Shown: positions 46,572 through 58,880 of the stretch, piece by piece | Layout of the letters: every line of letters begins with the position of its first letter | Position numbering within the stretch: the first letter of the stretch is position 1 | Assembly (NCBI GenBank): GCA_001692895.1 | Contig: KV748217.1 | Location: forward strand, 434,001-498,000 | DNA length: 64,000 nt | From: Cenococcum geophilum 1.58 | Taxonomy: Eukaryota > Ascomycota > Dothideomycetes > Gloniales > Gloniaceae | Reading direction: 5' to 3' | The notes under the pieces: model-generated | What the model saw: the letters and a program-made list of their open reading frames with translations, nothing else | The model's database searches: none | Told to the model about the DNA's origin: nothing | Translations under genes and position numbers: made by a program

Positions 46572-48134
46572 GAATCCTCTAATATAGTAGCATTCTACTC
46601 ATCTTACAGATCCTTTAATCTGCCTGCAAGGCCTCCGCGTCCTTGTATAAGTTGTACGTGTCTGTTGGCTTGTCTTTTGCATAATATCTTTAAAGTTGAA
46701 ATCTTATTTCGGAAAGTGTTCCTATGGTGAAATGGGGCCGTAATTTGTACGCTTCGCGGAGTTAGTACATCTTAAAACTTGACAAAGATCAAAAACCTAA
46801 TATAATATACTTCTTTCGAGGGTCCTCCACTTTTAACGGATCATCATGCCCCCCGGCTAAGTGAAGTATATCAGTATAACATTCACGCGGTTCTGATATC
46901 TAGCAAAAGTGCCTAGCGGTGAAAGATTATGGGTAGGTTCGCACTTGATCTGCACTAATTCCAGCTATGCGTTGGGGTTCAGTGAGAAGTTCTTAGCGGA
47001 ATTTGGCTGAATTACCTGTTGACGAACTGTGGTTCATTCTAGGTAGCTATTTAATTGATGCACAAAAAAGGTTGCCGTCTATCATGTTAATTTCTGCCCT
47101 CAGGGCAATCAAGGCAGAGGCTCTTCTGCAGATTAAACAATTCTCTTCTACTAGAATTGCAAGTCTGCTTTCCCAACATGCTCTACGTAACCTTCTAAGA
47201 AAAAGATAGCGGAGTTTATTTGTTGCATAAACAGTTCACACGTGTTCGGGGTTCCCAAATACTTAGTGCATGGTAAGCTGCAAGTGAATCATAAACAGTT
47301 TCCGAAGAACTCGTGTAACCGACTACCGACACTGTGCTGAGACACAAGATCACCGCTTGGAAGGATCCAAGACAGCGTCAACGCCACCCTATATATTGAT
47401 CGCAGATCAATATTGCTTGCAGATCAATATTGCTTGCAGATCACCGTTCCCATTTCATCTTATTACCTACACCATTTCATGTATATATACCTCTTGATTT
47501 CCATAGATTTACAATCAAGTTGCTCGTTCAATTCCCACACTACAAAGCTTACAACTCGTGATACCTTCTTAAGCTATTTATATGGAAGAATATCAAGGAA
47601 ACCACGACGCGTTAAGTTAGTCTGTGTAAGAAAAACGCTTGCTCTAAGCTCTCTAGCTTTTGTGTTGGCAAGGCTGTAGCTGCAGTAGTCGGTCACGCGT
47701 CGGACATAGAAAGTGTTTGTGGTCCACCAGTCGAGCCGGAAAGGCTTTAAATAGATTGTCTATAGTTATGTCTATTAAAACTTCTGAATATTGGACTGTG
47801 CTGGTTATCGCTGATGGAACATTGCTTTGGTTAGGGTAGAAAGTCTCAGCGGGGAATATAGAGGGACAGTTGTTGTATGACACTTGGCTTATACACTATA
47901 CATTATGGTCTTAGTCAAGGGCGTTAATATGGCTACAGCATAGTTAAAGGGTCTGCCTAAATATTATAAAAAGCCTTCTAATTCAACATTCTAAAGAATG
48001 AGTATCTACTTGCGTTAATCCCATGCCACGGCACGATGGCCAGCATGACACAACTCGCTCAACATGCCCGCAAAATGCCTGAGATCGCCGATCCATATAG
48101 TTCAGGTGCTCTTAGATTTATTTGAGAAGCTCAT
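46572..48134. other. Intergenic, no confident gene
   Basis: GC-balanced sequence between the decayed gene and the bZIP gene. Open frames at 47003-47209 and 47413-47679 start with TTG and look like chance. A TATA-like CTATATATTG lies near 47390, followed by a 17-bp tandem repeat and a pyrimidine/CA-rich stretch. A short ATG frame at 47582 could be a spliced mini-gene but is unsupported. Confidence 0.45.
47402..47445. repeat. 17-bp tandem repeat, 2.6 copies
   Basis: GCAGATCAATATTGCTT occurs at 47402 and 47419 and begins a third time at 47436 before diverging. Confidence 0.85.
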
Positions 48135-49073
48135 TCATCGACGTGGTACCCCGTTTGCATCGATCCGCGATACAGCCCGCTCCATATAACTCCGGAATGC
48201 TGGGCAGTTACAATCGACATGCTTCAGTAGCTCTCCTTTGAGTTCGAGCACCTCGTTCGTCAGCGCGACCACCCTCTCCTTCAGCCGCTCATTCTCGTCG
48301 GTAATTTCCTTTGAGCGCTTCTTAACCTCTTCCGTCCACTCTTTCTTCCTTGCTCGGCATTTGCTCGCGGCCATACGATTGCGTTCCAGGAATTTCTCTC
48401 GACGGGCTTGGCCTTCGTTTTCCTGACGGACTGCTGCTGAGGGTAATGCTGCCTGGTGCTGTGGATGCTCTGGTACCCTTTGCTTGCCCTCCGTCGGTCT
48501 ATTCTTTTGCAAGGACGATAATGAACGCGACGAAGATAATTCCTTGCATGTTTGTGAGGCTGAAGGCTTCGTAGAACTCTTCAATATGCTTCGCTTTTCT
48601 CTGTCTTCCGCAAAATCGATGTCGCTTTCGGCTCTGTTGGATCCTGCAACTGTGTTCGAGTAGGCTACCGAAGTTGTTGACGGCGGTCTTCCTTGCACAT
48701 GGTTTATGGACAGATCTGAAAGCATGGGTGATGCAGCTATGTCGAAAATAGGGGCAGTCGCTGGTACGAACTCGGGATGATAAAATGTGTTAAATAAATC
48801 ACCACTATCTACGCTGTGGGATGGGGGCGCGTAAATATTGCCTTGGTTCGGATAGTTCGGTATTAGGGAACTATCGTAGGACTGAGGTAGCGCCAAGTGA
48901 TTCGTGTTTACCAGAGGTAGGGCTGGTGATGTTGTTGTAGGATCCTGCGATGGCATAGGTCCAAAGGACGACCGTTGAGAATCCGAGCTACGGATTTGGT
49001 CGCTCCACATGCCCCTCATACCTGCCATCGGTGTGAGAAGGTCCATGAACTGGATGACAGAAGCACAGGACAT
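48135..49073 (-). CDS. ATF/CREB-type bZIP transcription factor
   Basis: A nuclear DNA-binding regulator of 312 residues from the first in-frame ATG (49071-49073), with no internal stop. The N-terminal two thirds is Ser/Pro/Gln/Thr-rich and low in structure, as expected for a regulatory region. At about residues 224-245 lies the basic region with ERNRMAASKCRARKK, matching the NxxxAAxxCR core of ATF/CREB proteins. A heptad leucine zipper runs to about 285 (LKERVVALTNEVLELKGELL). A tail HVDCNC...YMERAV resembles the C terminus of fungal AtfA/Atf1-like proteins. Such factors usually bind TGACGT-type sites and act in stress, spore or secondary-metabolism control; the specific role here is not visible. 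An alternative model starts at 49139-49141 (MEFDTLPGQP), removes a 77-base intron (49021-48945, GTATGA...CGCAG) and joins the same frame, giving 309 residues. It is the only intact gene of this island. Confidence 0.85.
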   Translation of the reverse strand: MSCASVIQFMDLLTPMAGMRGMWSDQIRSSDSQRSSFGPMPSQDPTTTSPALPLVNTNHLALPQSYDSSLIPNYPNQGNIYAPPSHSVDSGDLFNTFYHPEFVPATAPIFDIAASPMLSDLSINHVQGRPPSTTSVAYSNTVAGSNRAESDIDFAEDREKRSILKSSTKPSASQTCKELSSSRSLSSLQKNRPTEGKQRVPEHPQHQAALPSAAVRQENEGQARREKFLERNRMAASKCRARKKEWTEEVKKRSKEITDENERLKERVVALTNEVLELKGELLKHVDCNCPAFRSYMERAVSRIDANGVPRR

Positions 49074-49141
49074 CTGATTGGGACTGTGTTGACAGCAAGC
49101 TCTCGGGTGCTGGGTTGCCCGGGAAGGGTGTCGAATTCCAT

Positions 49142-49162
49142 TCAAGTAGCAATAAGATCCAT
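49142..49162 (-). promoter_or_regulatory. Upstream ORF of the bZIP gene (MDLIAT)
   Basis: ATG at 49160-49162 opens a six-codon frame ending in TGA at 49142-49144, 68 bases before the ATG used for the bZIP call. The next ATG (49139-49141) touches that stop and opens a second frame overlapping the main start, unless it is the real start of a spliced gene. uORFs control translation of several fungal bZIP genes; that it does so here is inference. Confidence 0.4.
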
Positions 49163-50029
49163 TAAGTGCTGTTTTCGAGACCGAGAGTGATGAAGTGATC
49201 TGAGTGGGCCAAGCGAATCAGTCTTCTCTACACGATGTTGATATAGAGAGCGGAGACACAGCCGCTATCATTAGGTGTGTCGTCTACGGCTGAGAAGGGA
49301 AACTCATTTACTGACGGTTGCTTATGCGCTTCCGAAGAGTTGGAGTGGCGGATTGGGGCCCCTCTTGCGGATCTTCGGCCGACATATCCCGCCGCAAGGG
49401 TTGTGCAGGTGAATGACTGGAAGACTGGGGTTTACCTAGGCAATGCTGGGGTTCTGGTTTGGTCGGCTTTCCTTTACTGGAATCCAATCATTATGCTGTC
49501 AGGGAGTTAGGCCACTCTTTCGGGGTGTCAATCATGACTGCCCCTTTAACATATTTCCCAAAAGACAGGAGTCGACGTTCATGATAGATATGAGGTACGA
49601 CTTGGAAGATACAAGATCCAATTATACTTTTTGGCTCTATTCAGCACGTGGGCGTGTAAGGCTTGGCCTGGTGTCAAAGAGCCTCTGCCTTAGCTCTTAC
49701 CAAATTATCAGCAAGCTAGTAGCTTCAAGCAGCCGGACTCTCAGCGCCGACATGAGCACGGTCTAGGCACTTTTGCCTTCACTCAGCTGATTCGAAACAG
49801 ACAGGTTGCTATTAAATCCACGAAAGCCCTTTACCTCATGTCCATGGAAAACTGACCACTTAGCCCAGGCGAATCCTGCAAGGTAGGATGACGGAATAGG
49901 GGGAGAATGACGAGTAATTACAAGGCTGGGTTGTTTGAACTGGGTACTGGGTGCTGATGTTTGCTTGAGGAGTGAGTCCGAGTCTCGGAGAGTGCCCCTG
50001 AGACCTCCGGTAGTATTTAAGTACGCCAC
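49163..50029. other. Upstream region of the bZIP gene, no gene seen
   Basis: GC-balanced sequence ending abruptly at about 50030, where AT-rich DNA resumes. Open frames here begin with GTG or TTG and have no recognisable product. Promoter sequence of the divergently placed bZIP gene is the likely content. Confidence 0.5.
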
Positions 50030-50500
50030 ATTATAAAAACTTATACTTACTAAGTTTTAAATATTAAAATAACTTTAAAATTATAAATAATAGTTTTAAT
50101 ATCTATAAAATAATAAGACAATATATTTTAAAATAATTATAAGTAAATAATTTTATATATTTTATATATTACTAATAAACTTTTTTATAAATTAATTATT
50201 ATAATAATATGGCTAAGTCTAATATTAATTATATAATAGTATTTATTATATAGCTTATAAAAACCAAACTAAAAACTAAAAACCAAACTATATATTGTAA
50301 AATATATAGTAAAGCTATAATATAGTTTTTTTATAATTAAAATACTTCTTTAATTGTTTAAAAAATATAAACAGAGAAATTATATACTTATAGTAAAAGA
50401 GTATATTAATAATATAATATTAATATATGTAGACTATAATTGCGAATAAAAGTTATATATATATATATATTAACTATACTTTTATTTAAGTAAATAACTA
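50030..50500. repeat. Extremely AT-rich low-complexity sequence
   Basis: TA/AT runs, including a TATATA tract near 50455-50472, with no coding signal. It marks the left border of the second AT-rich block. Confidence 0.7.
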
Positions 50501-51343
50501 TTATGCCCTACCTAAGCCTATTTATATAATCCTTATAAATATAAAACGGGTACTAACGTCCCTTAAGCTCTAATAGAAAGCATTAATAATATCTTGTAAT
50601 TAATAAATAAGTAAATAAATAAACTCACTTTCTAACCCTTAAGGAAATTGCCTGCGGATTATACGATTACTCGCTGTTATTTACTGTACAATCCCTCCTA
50701 GTAGCCTAGATAATAACCCCTTACGGTTACCTTATCTCTTCTCTACAGCTAGCTGCCCTAAAAAGGGCTTAGTAATTAGGGTTTAGGTAGAAAAGATACC
50801 TAAAGTATATATATCTATCGTTCGCCTTTTAGTATTAAATAGTAGTTAAAATAGATAAATCCCTCTTATATCTTTAATAGGCTCTTAAAGGAGATAGATT
50901 GTAGATAGTAATAGTTTATAGGTTAAGATATAGATGATTACTAGTATATAGCAAGTAATTAAATAGTAAGGCTTAGTTAGAACGTATTAAACCCTAACTC
51001 TAAATAAGCTAAGAAGAATATAATGGTTACTATAGAGATTTAATATCTAGTAGAGGTTATAACATAGCCATAAAGTAATTGTAGGGAGCCGCAACTATAT
51101 ATAGAGATAGTAAATTGGCGTTTTATCCTTTTAATGTAGCTTATAAGGTTTTTCCTTCCCTTAATATACTAGAGTTTTTCTTCTGATAATATTACTTTTC
51201 CCTTATATATATAGAAATAGTCTACGTAGATTAAGAAAGGGTCTGTATTAGACGCTGAGTAATAAATAAACATTATTACTAATATTAATTTAAACCTATT
51301 TTAAACTTTTAGTTTTAAATAAATAAAAATTAAGTACTAAAGT

Positions 51344-51366
51344 TTTTTTTTTTAAAAAAAAAAAAA
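51344..51366. repeat. Oligo-T/oligo-A junction
   Basis: A run of T directly followed by a run of A. It may be a tail-to-tail junction of two poly-A ended insertions, or simple low complexity. Confidence 0.6.
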
Positions 51367-53559
51367 GGTCTATATTAGTAGTAATACATTCTAAACTATT
51401 AAAATTATTAAAACATAACTCTATACGTTAAGATCCCCAAAGATCGTAAATCTAAGAGCGCCGCACCTAATAGCTATTATAGAAAGTTCGAAAGCCTCTT
51501 ATAAGTACAGCGCGTTAGATTTAACAAGTATAATATCACTATTAAAAGGGATAGGGGTATGCTACCGCGGTAAAATCCCGTATTTAAAAGAGCTAGGAAT
51601 AGCTTTTAAGTGCTTTTACCTAAGTATAGGAAAGTCTTATATAAGAGGGACATAAGGAAGATATATCCTTAGCCTTTTAAGGCGTATAAATGACAGTTTA
51701 TATTGTAATTATAAATAGAATATAATCGCCACGCCTCTAACACCTAATTAAATACCACTTAAATAGGATTAAATAGACCCTCTAAGGCCTTAAAGATATA
51801 ATAATTATAACTAGATCTAGCCTACTAATCTCTACTTAATTATAGGCTAGTATTACTACTAGTTTAAAAATAGCGGCTATAATGCTAGTAAGTGGTAAGC
51901 GTGTTGCTATTAAAGTCCACTTAAAGAGAGCTAAGGAGAAATCTCTAAAAGGGCTTCTATAGCTATATAGGAGGTAATCCCTAAGGTATATGCAGTCTAT
52001 TATTTATAAAGCGAAAATAAATATAATAACACCTAACTAAACTACTAAGAACTAGGCTATTATCTAATAATAAAACTTGTTAAGATACCAAAAGTGCCCC
52101 TATCTCTTTTACCTATAAAATGGAAAAATAACAAAAATAGCTCTCTAATTAACTAACTAAAGAGGTAATAAAAAGAACTATCTTAGGTCTTATTATTAAA
52201 AGAATTTGCTAGCTATATAACTATAAGAAGTAGTAGGACCGTAAGCGATATATAGCGAAAATAAAAATGTTTTTAATTATTAGCTTACCAATAGAGGTTC
52301 TTTAATATAGACTCGTTTAGTATAGAGTAATTCTTAACTCTTAAGTCTATAAAGCCAGGCTATTTAACTATAGCCCACTGGTTAGATAATACTTAAAACA
52401 TAATTAGTAGGGCTAGATCTAATCTGTATATAGAAAGTAGAAGAAGTGTAGAGAGTATATAGGTATGTATAACATAAGAGATTACTTTAAAATAGAAACT
52501 ATATACATTAAATATAGCCGTCCCTATAAAGAGGATAGTATAAAATATTTTAAACCTTTTTTTAAAAGAGATATAAACTATAAGAGCCACTCTATATATA
52601 GCTTTAGTAAAGCGTATTAGATACGCAGGCTTTAAGTAGCTAAAGTAACTAGGTTATAGCTAACTAGTAGTGACTATATACTTAATATATAAGGAACTAA
52701 GTCTCCCTTTACTTCTACTTAATAGATATACTCTCTATTATTTAATATAATTATAATAACTTAAACTATAAGGCAATAAGACCGTTCTTTAATACTATAA
52801 CACCGGCTACCTATTAAGTAATAGTATTTTAAAAGCCTTATTATAGTAACCTTACTAAATTAATATACTGCCTTAACGACTATAAGTTATCCTATAATGC
52901 CTAGTTAAATATATAGGCCTATTTTCTAAATAGCATAGCCTTTTTATAGCCGCGATTAATTTATAGATAATAGGTCCTCTAGTTATAATAGTTAATATAT
53001 ATATAATTTAAGGAGTTAGAGACTTAGAATTTAAGTAGAGGTTATTATAATAAAGGCCCTAAATAGCGCTTAAAGGGAAATTCTCCTATTTAAAGACTTT
53101 AATACCTACTATCTAGGTATCTAAACTGTATAAGAGCTATAAGTAGAATATCTACTTATATCTATAAGTAAGGCTATATAGAAAAGGGGTTATTAAGGTG
53201 ATAGAGCTCTTTATAGGCGTGAGGCGGGTAAGATATAGATATAACTTTTACTGCCTATGAGACCTCTAAAGCTTAAAATACTATTTAACCTCTGAAAAAG
53301 GAAAATATATTAAGTAGGGCGTAGTAAATAGAGATGCCTTATTAAGGATTTTATAGCTAATCTTAAACTACTATATAATAGAGGCCTTTAGAGGATATCT
53401 AAATAGAATAGGCTATTAATAAATATAGCGTAGGCAAATCCCTACCTCCTAAGTCTATAGAGATCTAAATACAAGATAGTAATAAACAATAATAGGGAAA
53501 AGGCCTAAATCTTTACTAAAAGATTTTCCTCTAAAATAGACTAGGTAGACCTTAGCGAT

Positions 53560-55130
53560 ATTGCCAGCGAGATATAGATATAATATATTTATATCCCCTA
53601 AGACCTTACGAAAAAAAATATTAAAGAGATAATTAAGAATCGCCTTAATAATAAGGCGGCGAGACCGGATTATATCCTAAATAAGATCTTCAAACTTATA
53701 GCCCTACTAATTACAAAAGATCTTATATATGTAATAAGCAATATCTTTATAAATAGTTAGCTATTACCCTATCTTAAGAAATTAATTACGGTTATACTTT
53801 ATATGGAAAAGAAAAGAGACTACTTACTATTAGGTAGCTATAGACCTATTGCCTTAGAGAGTACCCTTAGTAAGGTTATTAATGAATGCTTATAAATAGG
53901 ATTACTATAGTAGTAGAAGGCCTTAATCTACTACTATAGAACTAGATAAGAGTAAGGAAATACTAATTAATACTATTTATAGTAAGCTTACTTACCTTTA
54001 ACGTCTAGGCTATATAGAAAGTAAAACTTTAACTTAGGAGCAGTATTTAACTATATCTTCTATAAACGTCTCTTATATATCCTTACGAAAAAGGGTCTTC
54101 TAAGTTAGATAATTAAAATTGTTTAAAGATTTTTAATAGAAAGGTATTAAGAATAAAATTTATAGGCTTTAAAAGCGACTAGATTATTACTTAAATAGGA
54201 ATTTCCTAAGGCTTCCTTTATATTTATATTTTTTATATTACAACTATTTTAAGAAAATTTAGCGAGTATGTAGTAATATACTTATATTCAGCCTTACATA
54301 TAATATAAACCCAATTATTTAAGGCCCTATAACTATAAAAACTATAAAAGGCTTAAATAAGCATATAATTAATATATTACCTAGGCTAAGAGATATAGAG
54401 TAAATTTTACCTAAGATAAGTACTAGATTATCTACTTAATAAGGCGTAAATACTACTTTAGTAGGGACCTTATATCTGCTATACGTATTAATTATTATAA
54501 TACTTAAATATAAAATAAGGTAATATATATCTTAGGAGTCAAAATAGGCTTAAAGCTTAATTAGTAGGAATACGTCTATAGAGAGTAGTAACCAAAGGTA
54601 ATGTATAGTACTTAAGGCTCTTAATATTAATATAGAGCCTATTAATACGGTGGTTAAAGCTTAACTATATAGCGGTAGTATATTTAATAATATACACGCC
54701 TTATAGATATAGATTACGCGAGAAAATAGCGAGTAACTAGTAAACGTAAGTCTCTAACCCTTATAGAAACTATAGAATAAATTACTACATATTATTATAA
54801 GTAGATATAATAGGACCCTAGTGGCGGCCCTTAAGAGAGAAGTTATAATAATCCTCCTAGATAGGTATATGGATATAATAGGCCTATAACTAGCCTATAT
54901 AGTTATACGCTACCTAGTTAAAGAAAAGACATTAGAAGATGTTAATAATATTTAGTAAAGCGCAGCCGACTTATAGCTAGGTTATAGGCTATAAACTTCT
55001 AAGTCTTATATAGGCTAGGAGTACCTATAGAAAAGGGTTAATAGAATAGAAAACTAAACTAAATCGGCCTTTATAATCTAGTAGTAAAAGTAGCGCTGCG
55101 GATATATAAAGCAAAAGAACTCCTAATATA
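53560..55130 (+). pseudogene. LINE reverse transcriptase remnant
   Basis: On the plus strand the frame reads NRLNNKAARPDYILNKIFKL (about 53636-53695), LPYLKKLITVIL near 53765, KKRDYLLLGSYRPIALEST (53812-53868) and a C-terminal LGVKIG plus LQKLQNKLLHI region (about 54533-54800). The P-D-I-N-KIFKL, SYRPIALEST and LGV blocks are standard landmarks of I/Tad-clade LINE reverse transcriptases. The palm is full of stops (about 53900-54300). The product would be cytoplasmic/nuclear LINE RT; here it is dead. Confidence 0.8.
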
Positions 55131-55489
55131 AATAGAAAGAGATAATACTAATAGCTAGGATATATATAAGTTATAGTCTACTAGCTTCTCAGCTAGGGAG
55201 TTTTTTACTAGTTTAATATAGCTTAGAATATCTAAGTAAAAGATAGAAATAAATCCTAGTAGATAATAATTTTAAAAGGTTAAAAATAATAAAAACCTCT
55301 ATCTTATAGCAGAATAATATAAAAGGTAAATAATAAAATGGATATAGTATATAGTAGGTATAGTAGACATAAGCGCCTAACTAGCTTACTTTATAAGTAG
55401 TAAGATAAGAGAGTTTTTCCTTAATAAGTTTTCTATATAATAGGCAATAGCTTATATAGACTAATATAGAACCAAATAGGCCATTAAAT

Positions 55490-56200
55490 GGAATTAATAT
55501 TAATGTTAATTAATTATATAGTAATTTCTATAAATAATATATACCATTAATTAAGATTAAAATTATATTAAAATTATATTTTTAAAGCAATAGGTTTTAT
55601 AAAAGCTTAAAGAATAATTATAATAAAAACCCCTAATAGTAAATAAAAGACTTTTATAAAAGCAGTAAGAAGATATAATAAGTTATATTTTTAAGTTTTT
55701 AATTTATATTTTAATTTTAATTAATTAACTACTTTATAATTACTATATTTTCTTATTAATTAACTATAAGAGGACTTTATAGATAGGAGGCTATAAGGCA
55801 CGATTATAGAAATAGGATAGATTATATATTGCGGGTGACTGGCGGCTATTTAAGGAGTATTTAGGGTTTGTCCTAAAATGACCGTAATAATATCCCTTAT
55901 ATTAACCTACTTATTAAATTTAATAAAATTTCTATTTTTAATATATTACCTATAAATTATTTTTAATTTAATACACTCTATATTAAAAATTTAAGGTAAA
56001 ATTAGTTATAAAGTAATAAGATATTAATTTAAAGCTAGTATAAATTACTCGTCTTTTTATTATTAATACTTTAAAGAAAATTTTGAATTAAAAAAATTAC
56101 AACTCTATAAAAATTATTTATTAAAAATTATTATTAATTAAAAGAGGTAAATAATTATATTAAGCGCTATAAGCAAAGTTATAGCTTATAGTATTACTAT
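55490..56200. repeat. AT-rich spacer between LINE remnants
   Basis: Low-complexity AT sequence, probably heavily RIPed transposon or non-coding DNA. No feature recognised. Confidence 0.5.
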
Positions 56201-56425
56201 CTCTCCTAGATCTTCTAAGATATCTTAAAAGTATAGTACGAAACGTAGATATATAAAAATAGTAAATAGGCTAAGCGAAGGCGGAGCGCGTAAGACTAAC
56301 TGGAAGGTTATACCTAGGTTTTCCCTTTATTAGGGATTTTTCCTATAAATAGAAGGTAGAAGCCTATATAGACCTAAAAAGGGACTGTATAAAAAGGGAC
56401 CGTATTGGGCAATAAATAGAACAAA
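56200..56425 (+). mobile_element. Solo 3' tail of LINE family J
   Basis: This block matches 58660-58878: both share AGGCTAAGCGAAGGCGGAG, AGGGATTTTTCCTATAAATA and GGGCAATAAATAGAA in the same order. It has a short internal duplication (AAAAAGGGACYGTAT). Only the 3' end of the element is present, as expected for a 5'-truncated LINE insertion. Confidence 0.75.
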
Positions 56426-56719
56426 TAATAATAGTATTACTATTAATAAAAAAATTATTTACTACTAGTGTTATACTACTTTATATAAATAAGCTATAAA
56501 AGAAAAGTATTATAAAATAAGTTAATGTAAATAAATGAAAAGCTATTTAGGATTTTAAAACTATAAATAAAAAGATTTATTATATTAATAATACTATTAA
56601 CTATTTTTTAGCCCTTAATAAAGATTAAAGTAAATAAAACTTTAATAGATTTTAATTTATTATTTACTAAGTTAAATATTAATAAAATATTATATATTTA
56701 AAAGGTTTACTAAATATAA

Positions 56720-58880
56720 TTATAAATTAATAGAATGGATGCGCGTATCGGTGTACTAATAGACAGAACTGCTCGCTAGGGCAATATGCTAGTAAGGTAC
56801 GCTTAAGGAGCAAATAGGAGTTATTTAGGCAGAAGGGGCTTTTGGCTAGGCCTTAACCGTAAAAAGTACTTAAGGCTTCTATATTGCAAGATATAGCCAC
56901 GACGCCCTTATAGGATTACGTTAGTAGACGTATAAGACGGGAGTTATAATCCCTATAAATAGTAGCTTATACCTATACCGGCGGAAACAATAAAGAGAGG
57001 CGTAAAACTAGAGGCTATAAAAGGCTCCTAAGCCGTACAAAAGCGTAATAACTCTAGGAGGAAACTCTTATACAAACTACTAGAGGATAGACTAGTACTT
57101 AGGCTAATCCTATTATAAAATACCCGAGAGAACTAGTGAAACTCCCTATATTATTAGTGGTGGCAGCTAACTGCTTATAGAAAGCCCTAGGCCCTTAGGC
57201 CTAGATAAGGGAAAGCTACTAGAAAACTAGGATAGAGGCCTAAATAAGTAGGCATATTAAACTATACTATATAACTACCTACTTTAGCGTTTAAGCGGCG
57301 TAGCAAGCCCGCCTAGGCTACGTAGTATCTATATTAAGCCTAGATATAAGCGGAGCCTTTAACCACGTATTATTTAAAAGACTTTTATAGATCCTAAAAA
57401 ATAAGGGTCTCTTAAAGCTTATCTACTTTATAAGGAAAATAAGGATAAATAACAACCTAATATTAATAGTAAGTATTTAGGGTTGTAAAGCAAAACTAGA
57501 AACCACCCTTAAGGTCCTATAGGTCTAAGTAGACGCTAATCTAAACTAGAACGCGTATATTATATAGGCAACTTATAGGGGAGCAACGGCTTTTATATCG
57601 GTATTATAAATTATAACCTTAACTTAGGGTCCTTTATTTAGACGTATACGTTTACTATATATAGCTAGAGTAAGGCTAGTAATACTATACGGCGCCTAAA
57701 TCTAGGGTATATAACTAAACGGCAAACTACTAGTAAAAAGCTCCCTAGCCCCGCTAGAGAAGCTATAAAATTAATGCCTATATAGGATTACAAGGACCTA
57801 TAAAAGGATACTATATACCGCACTAGAATATAAAGTAGTAATACTACTACTAGAGATATATACAAAAGCAACTACTATATAGAGAACAACTATAGTATAC
57901 GGTTACCTAATAGAGAAGGAGATACGCTAAATATTAAAATATATATAAGGAGCGAGGGCCCCCTAAAGGGGTACCGCGCCTAAACTTATAAGCTAAAAGC
58001 CCTTTATTTATAAACGGTAAAGAGAGAATAGGAAATATAGAAGCTGTTATAATACTAAGCGGAGACCTAGTACTACGCTAATAAAGTATTACTACGGCGG
58101 CAGAGGCTAGGAGGCTACTAATATAAGTAAAGATCTACTATATATATTGCAAGATAGGTAGATATTAAATAGAAATAACGCCAAAAGAAGGCGGCGAAAG
58201 CGCAGGGAGTAACTACGTAGAGTACTTATAGTTAATACCGACTCTCTCTCTATATAAAGTTTAGACAAAGATAGAATTTATAGCCGCCTTTTTACTATAA
58301 ATAGAGGTTCTAAAACTAAATATATAGCTAGCAAGCATCTATATCCTAAATACTATACCATACTATGTATATAGATGGCTTATATAGTCTATACGCTATA
58401 TAATACTCTCCTATAACTACTATATAGTAAGGGACTAGCTATTTACTAAGGTGAGTATAAATAATATTACCTAAATCCTTTCTATAAGTAGGGGCCTATA
58501 TATAATAGTATAATAGCTTATAGGTTAAGGAGTCCTTTAGTAATTCTAATAGCGTATAAGATCTAATAGGAAGATATAGAAGGATACGCCCCCTTTTAGC
58601 CCCTTAGGGATTAGATACCCCCGCCGCGTTAAAGGTAATATATAGGTAAATTACTAAACCCTTCTACTACCTCCTAGACCGTCTAAGATACCTTAAAGGT
58701 ATAGTATAAAAGATAGATATACTAAAATAGTAAACAGGCTAAGCGAAGGCGGAGTGCGTAAGACTAGCTAGAAGGTTATACCTAGGGTTTTCCCTTATTA
58801 GGGATTTTTCCTATAAATAGATAGTAGGAGCCTATATGGACCTAGAAAAGGGACCGTATTAGGCAATAAATAGAATAATT
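56720..58880 (+). mobile_element. Truncated LINE J (Tad/I type), RIP-degraded
   Basis: Contains RT pieces (57160-57980), a downstream region to about 58580, and the family 3' tail 58660-58878. The 5' boundary is approximate, placed where composition changes at about 56720. Confidence 0.6.
57160..57980 (+). pseudogene. LINE J reverse transcriptase remnant with part of the palm missing
   Basis: SLDISGAFNHVLFKRLLQIL (57337-57396) is the RT block carrying the first catalytic Asp, here intact. It is followed by RTase block 4-like GCKAKLETTL (about 57483). The frame then jumps to sequence usually found after the palm (GPLFRRIRLLYIARVRLVIL, about 57631-57690) without a YxDD block, so the centre seems deleted. 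Stops are TAG/TAA. Confidence 0.75.

Larger units (their letters stand above)
50500..55490 (+). mobile_element. Tad/I-type LINE remnant K (ends uncertain)
   Basis: RIP-degraded sequence whose right half contains a LINE reverse transcriptase on the plus strand (about 53560-55130). The left half (50.5-53.5 kb) is TpA-rich and probably holds the 5' part of the same or a related element; I could not recognise ORF1 or the endonuclease there. A T11/A14 junction lies at 51344-51366. No target duplication was found. Confidence 0.55.

Noticed and set aside
47582..47750. Possible two-exon mini-gene starting MEEYQGNHDAL with an intron from GTTAGT
   Set aside because: The acceptor choice is arbitrary, the product would be about 34 residues, and no homologue is recognised.
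49277..50029. Frames of 77, 107 and 88 aa on both strands
   Set aside because: At least two start with GTG, they overlap each other and have no family signal; more likely promoter DNA.
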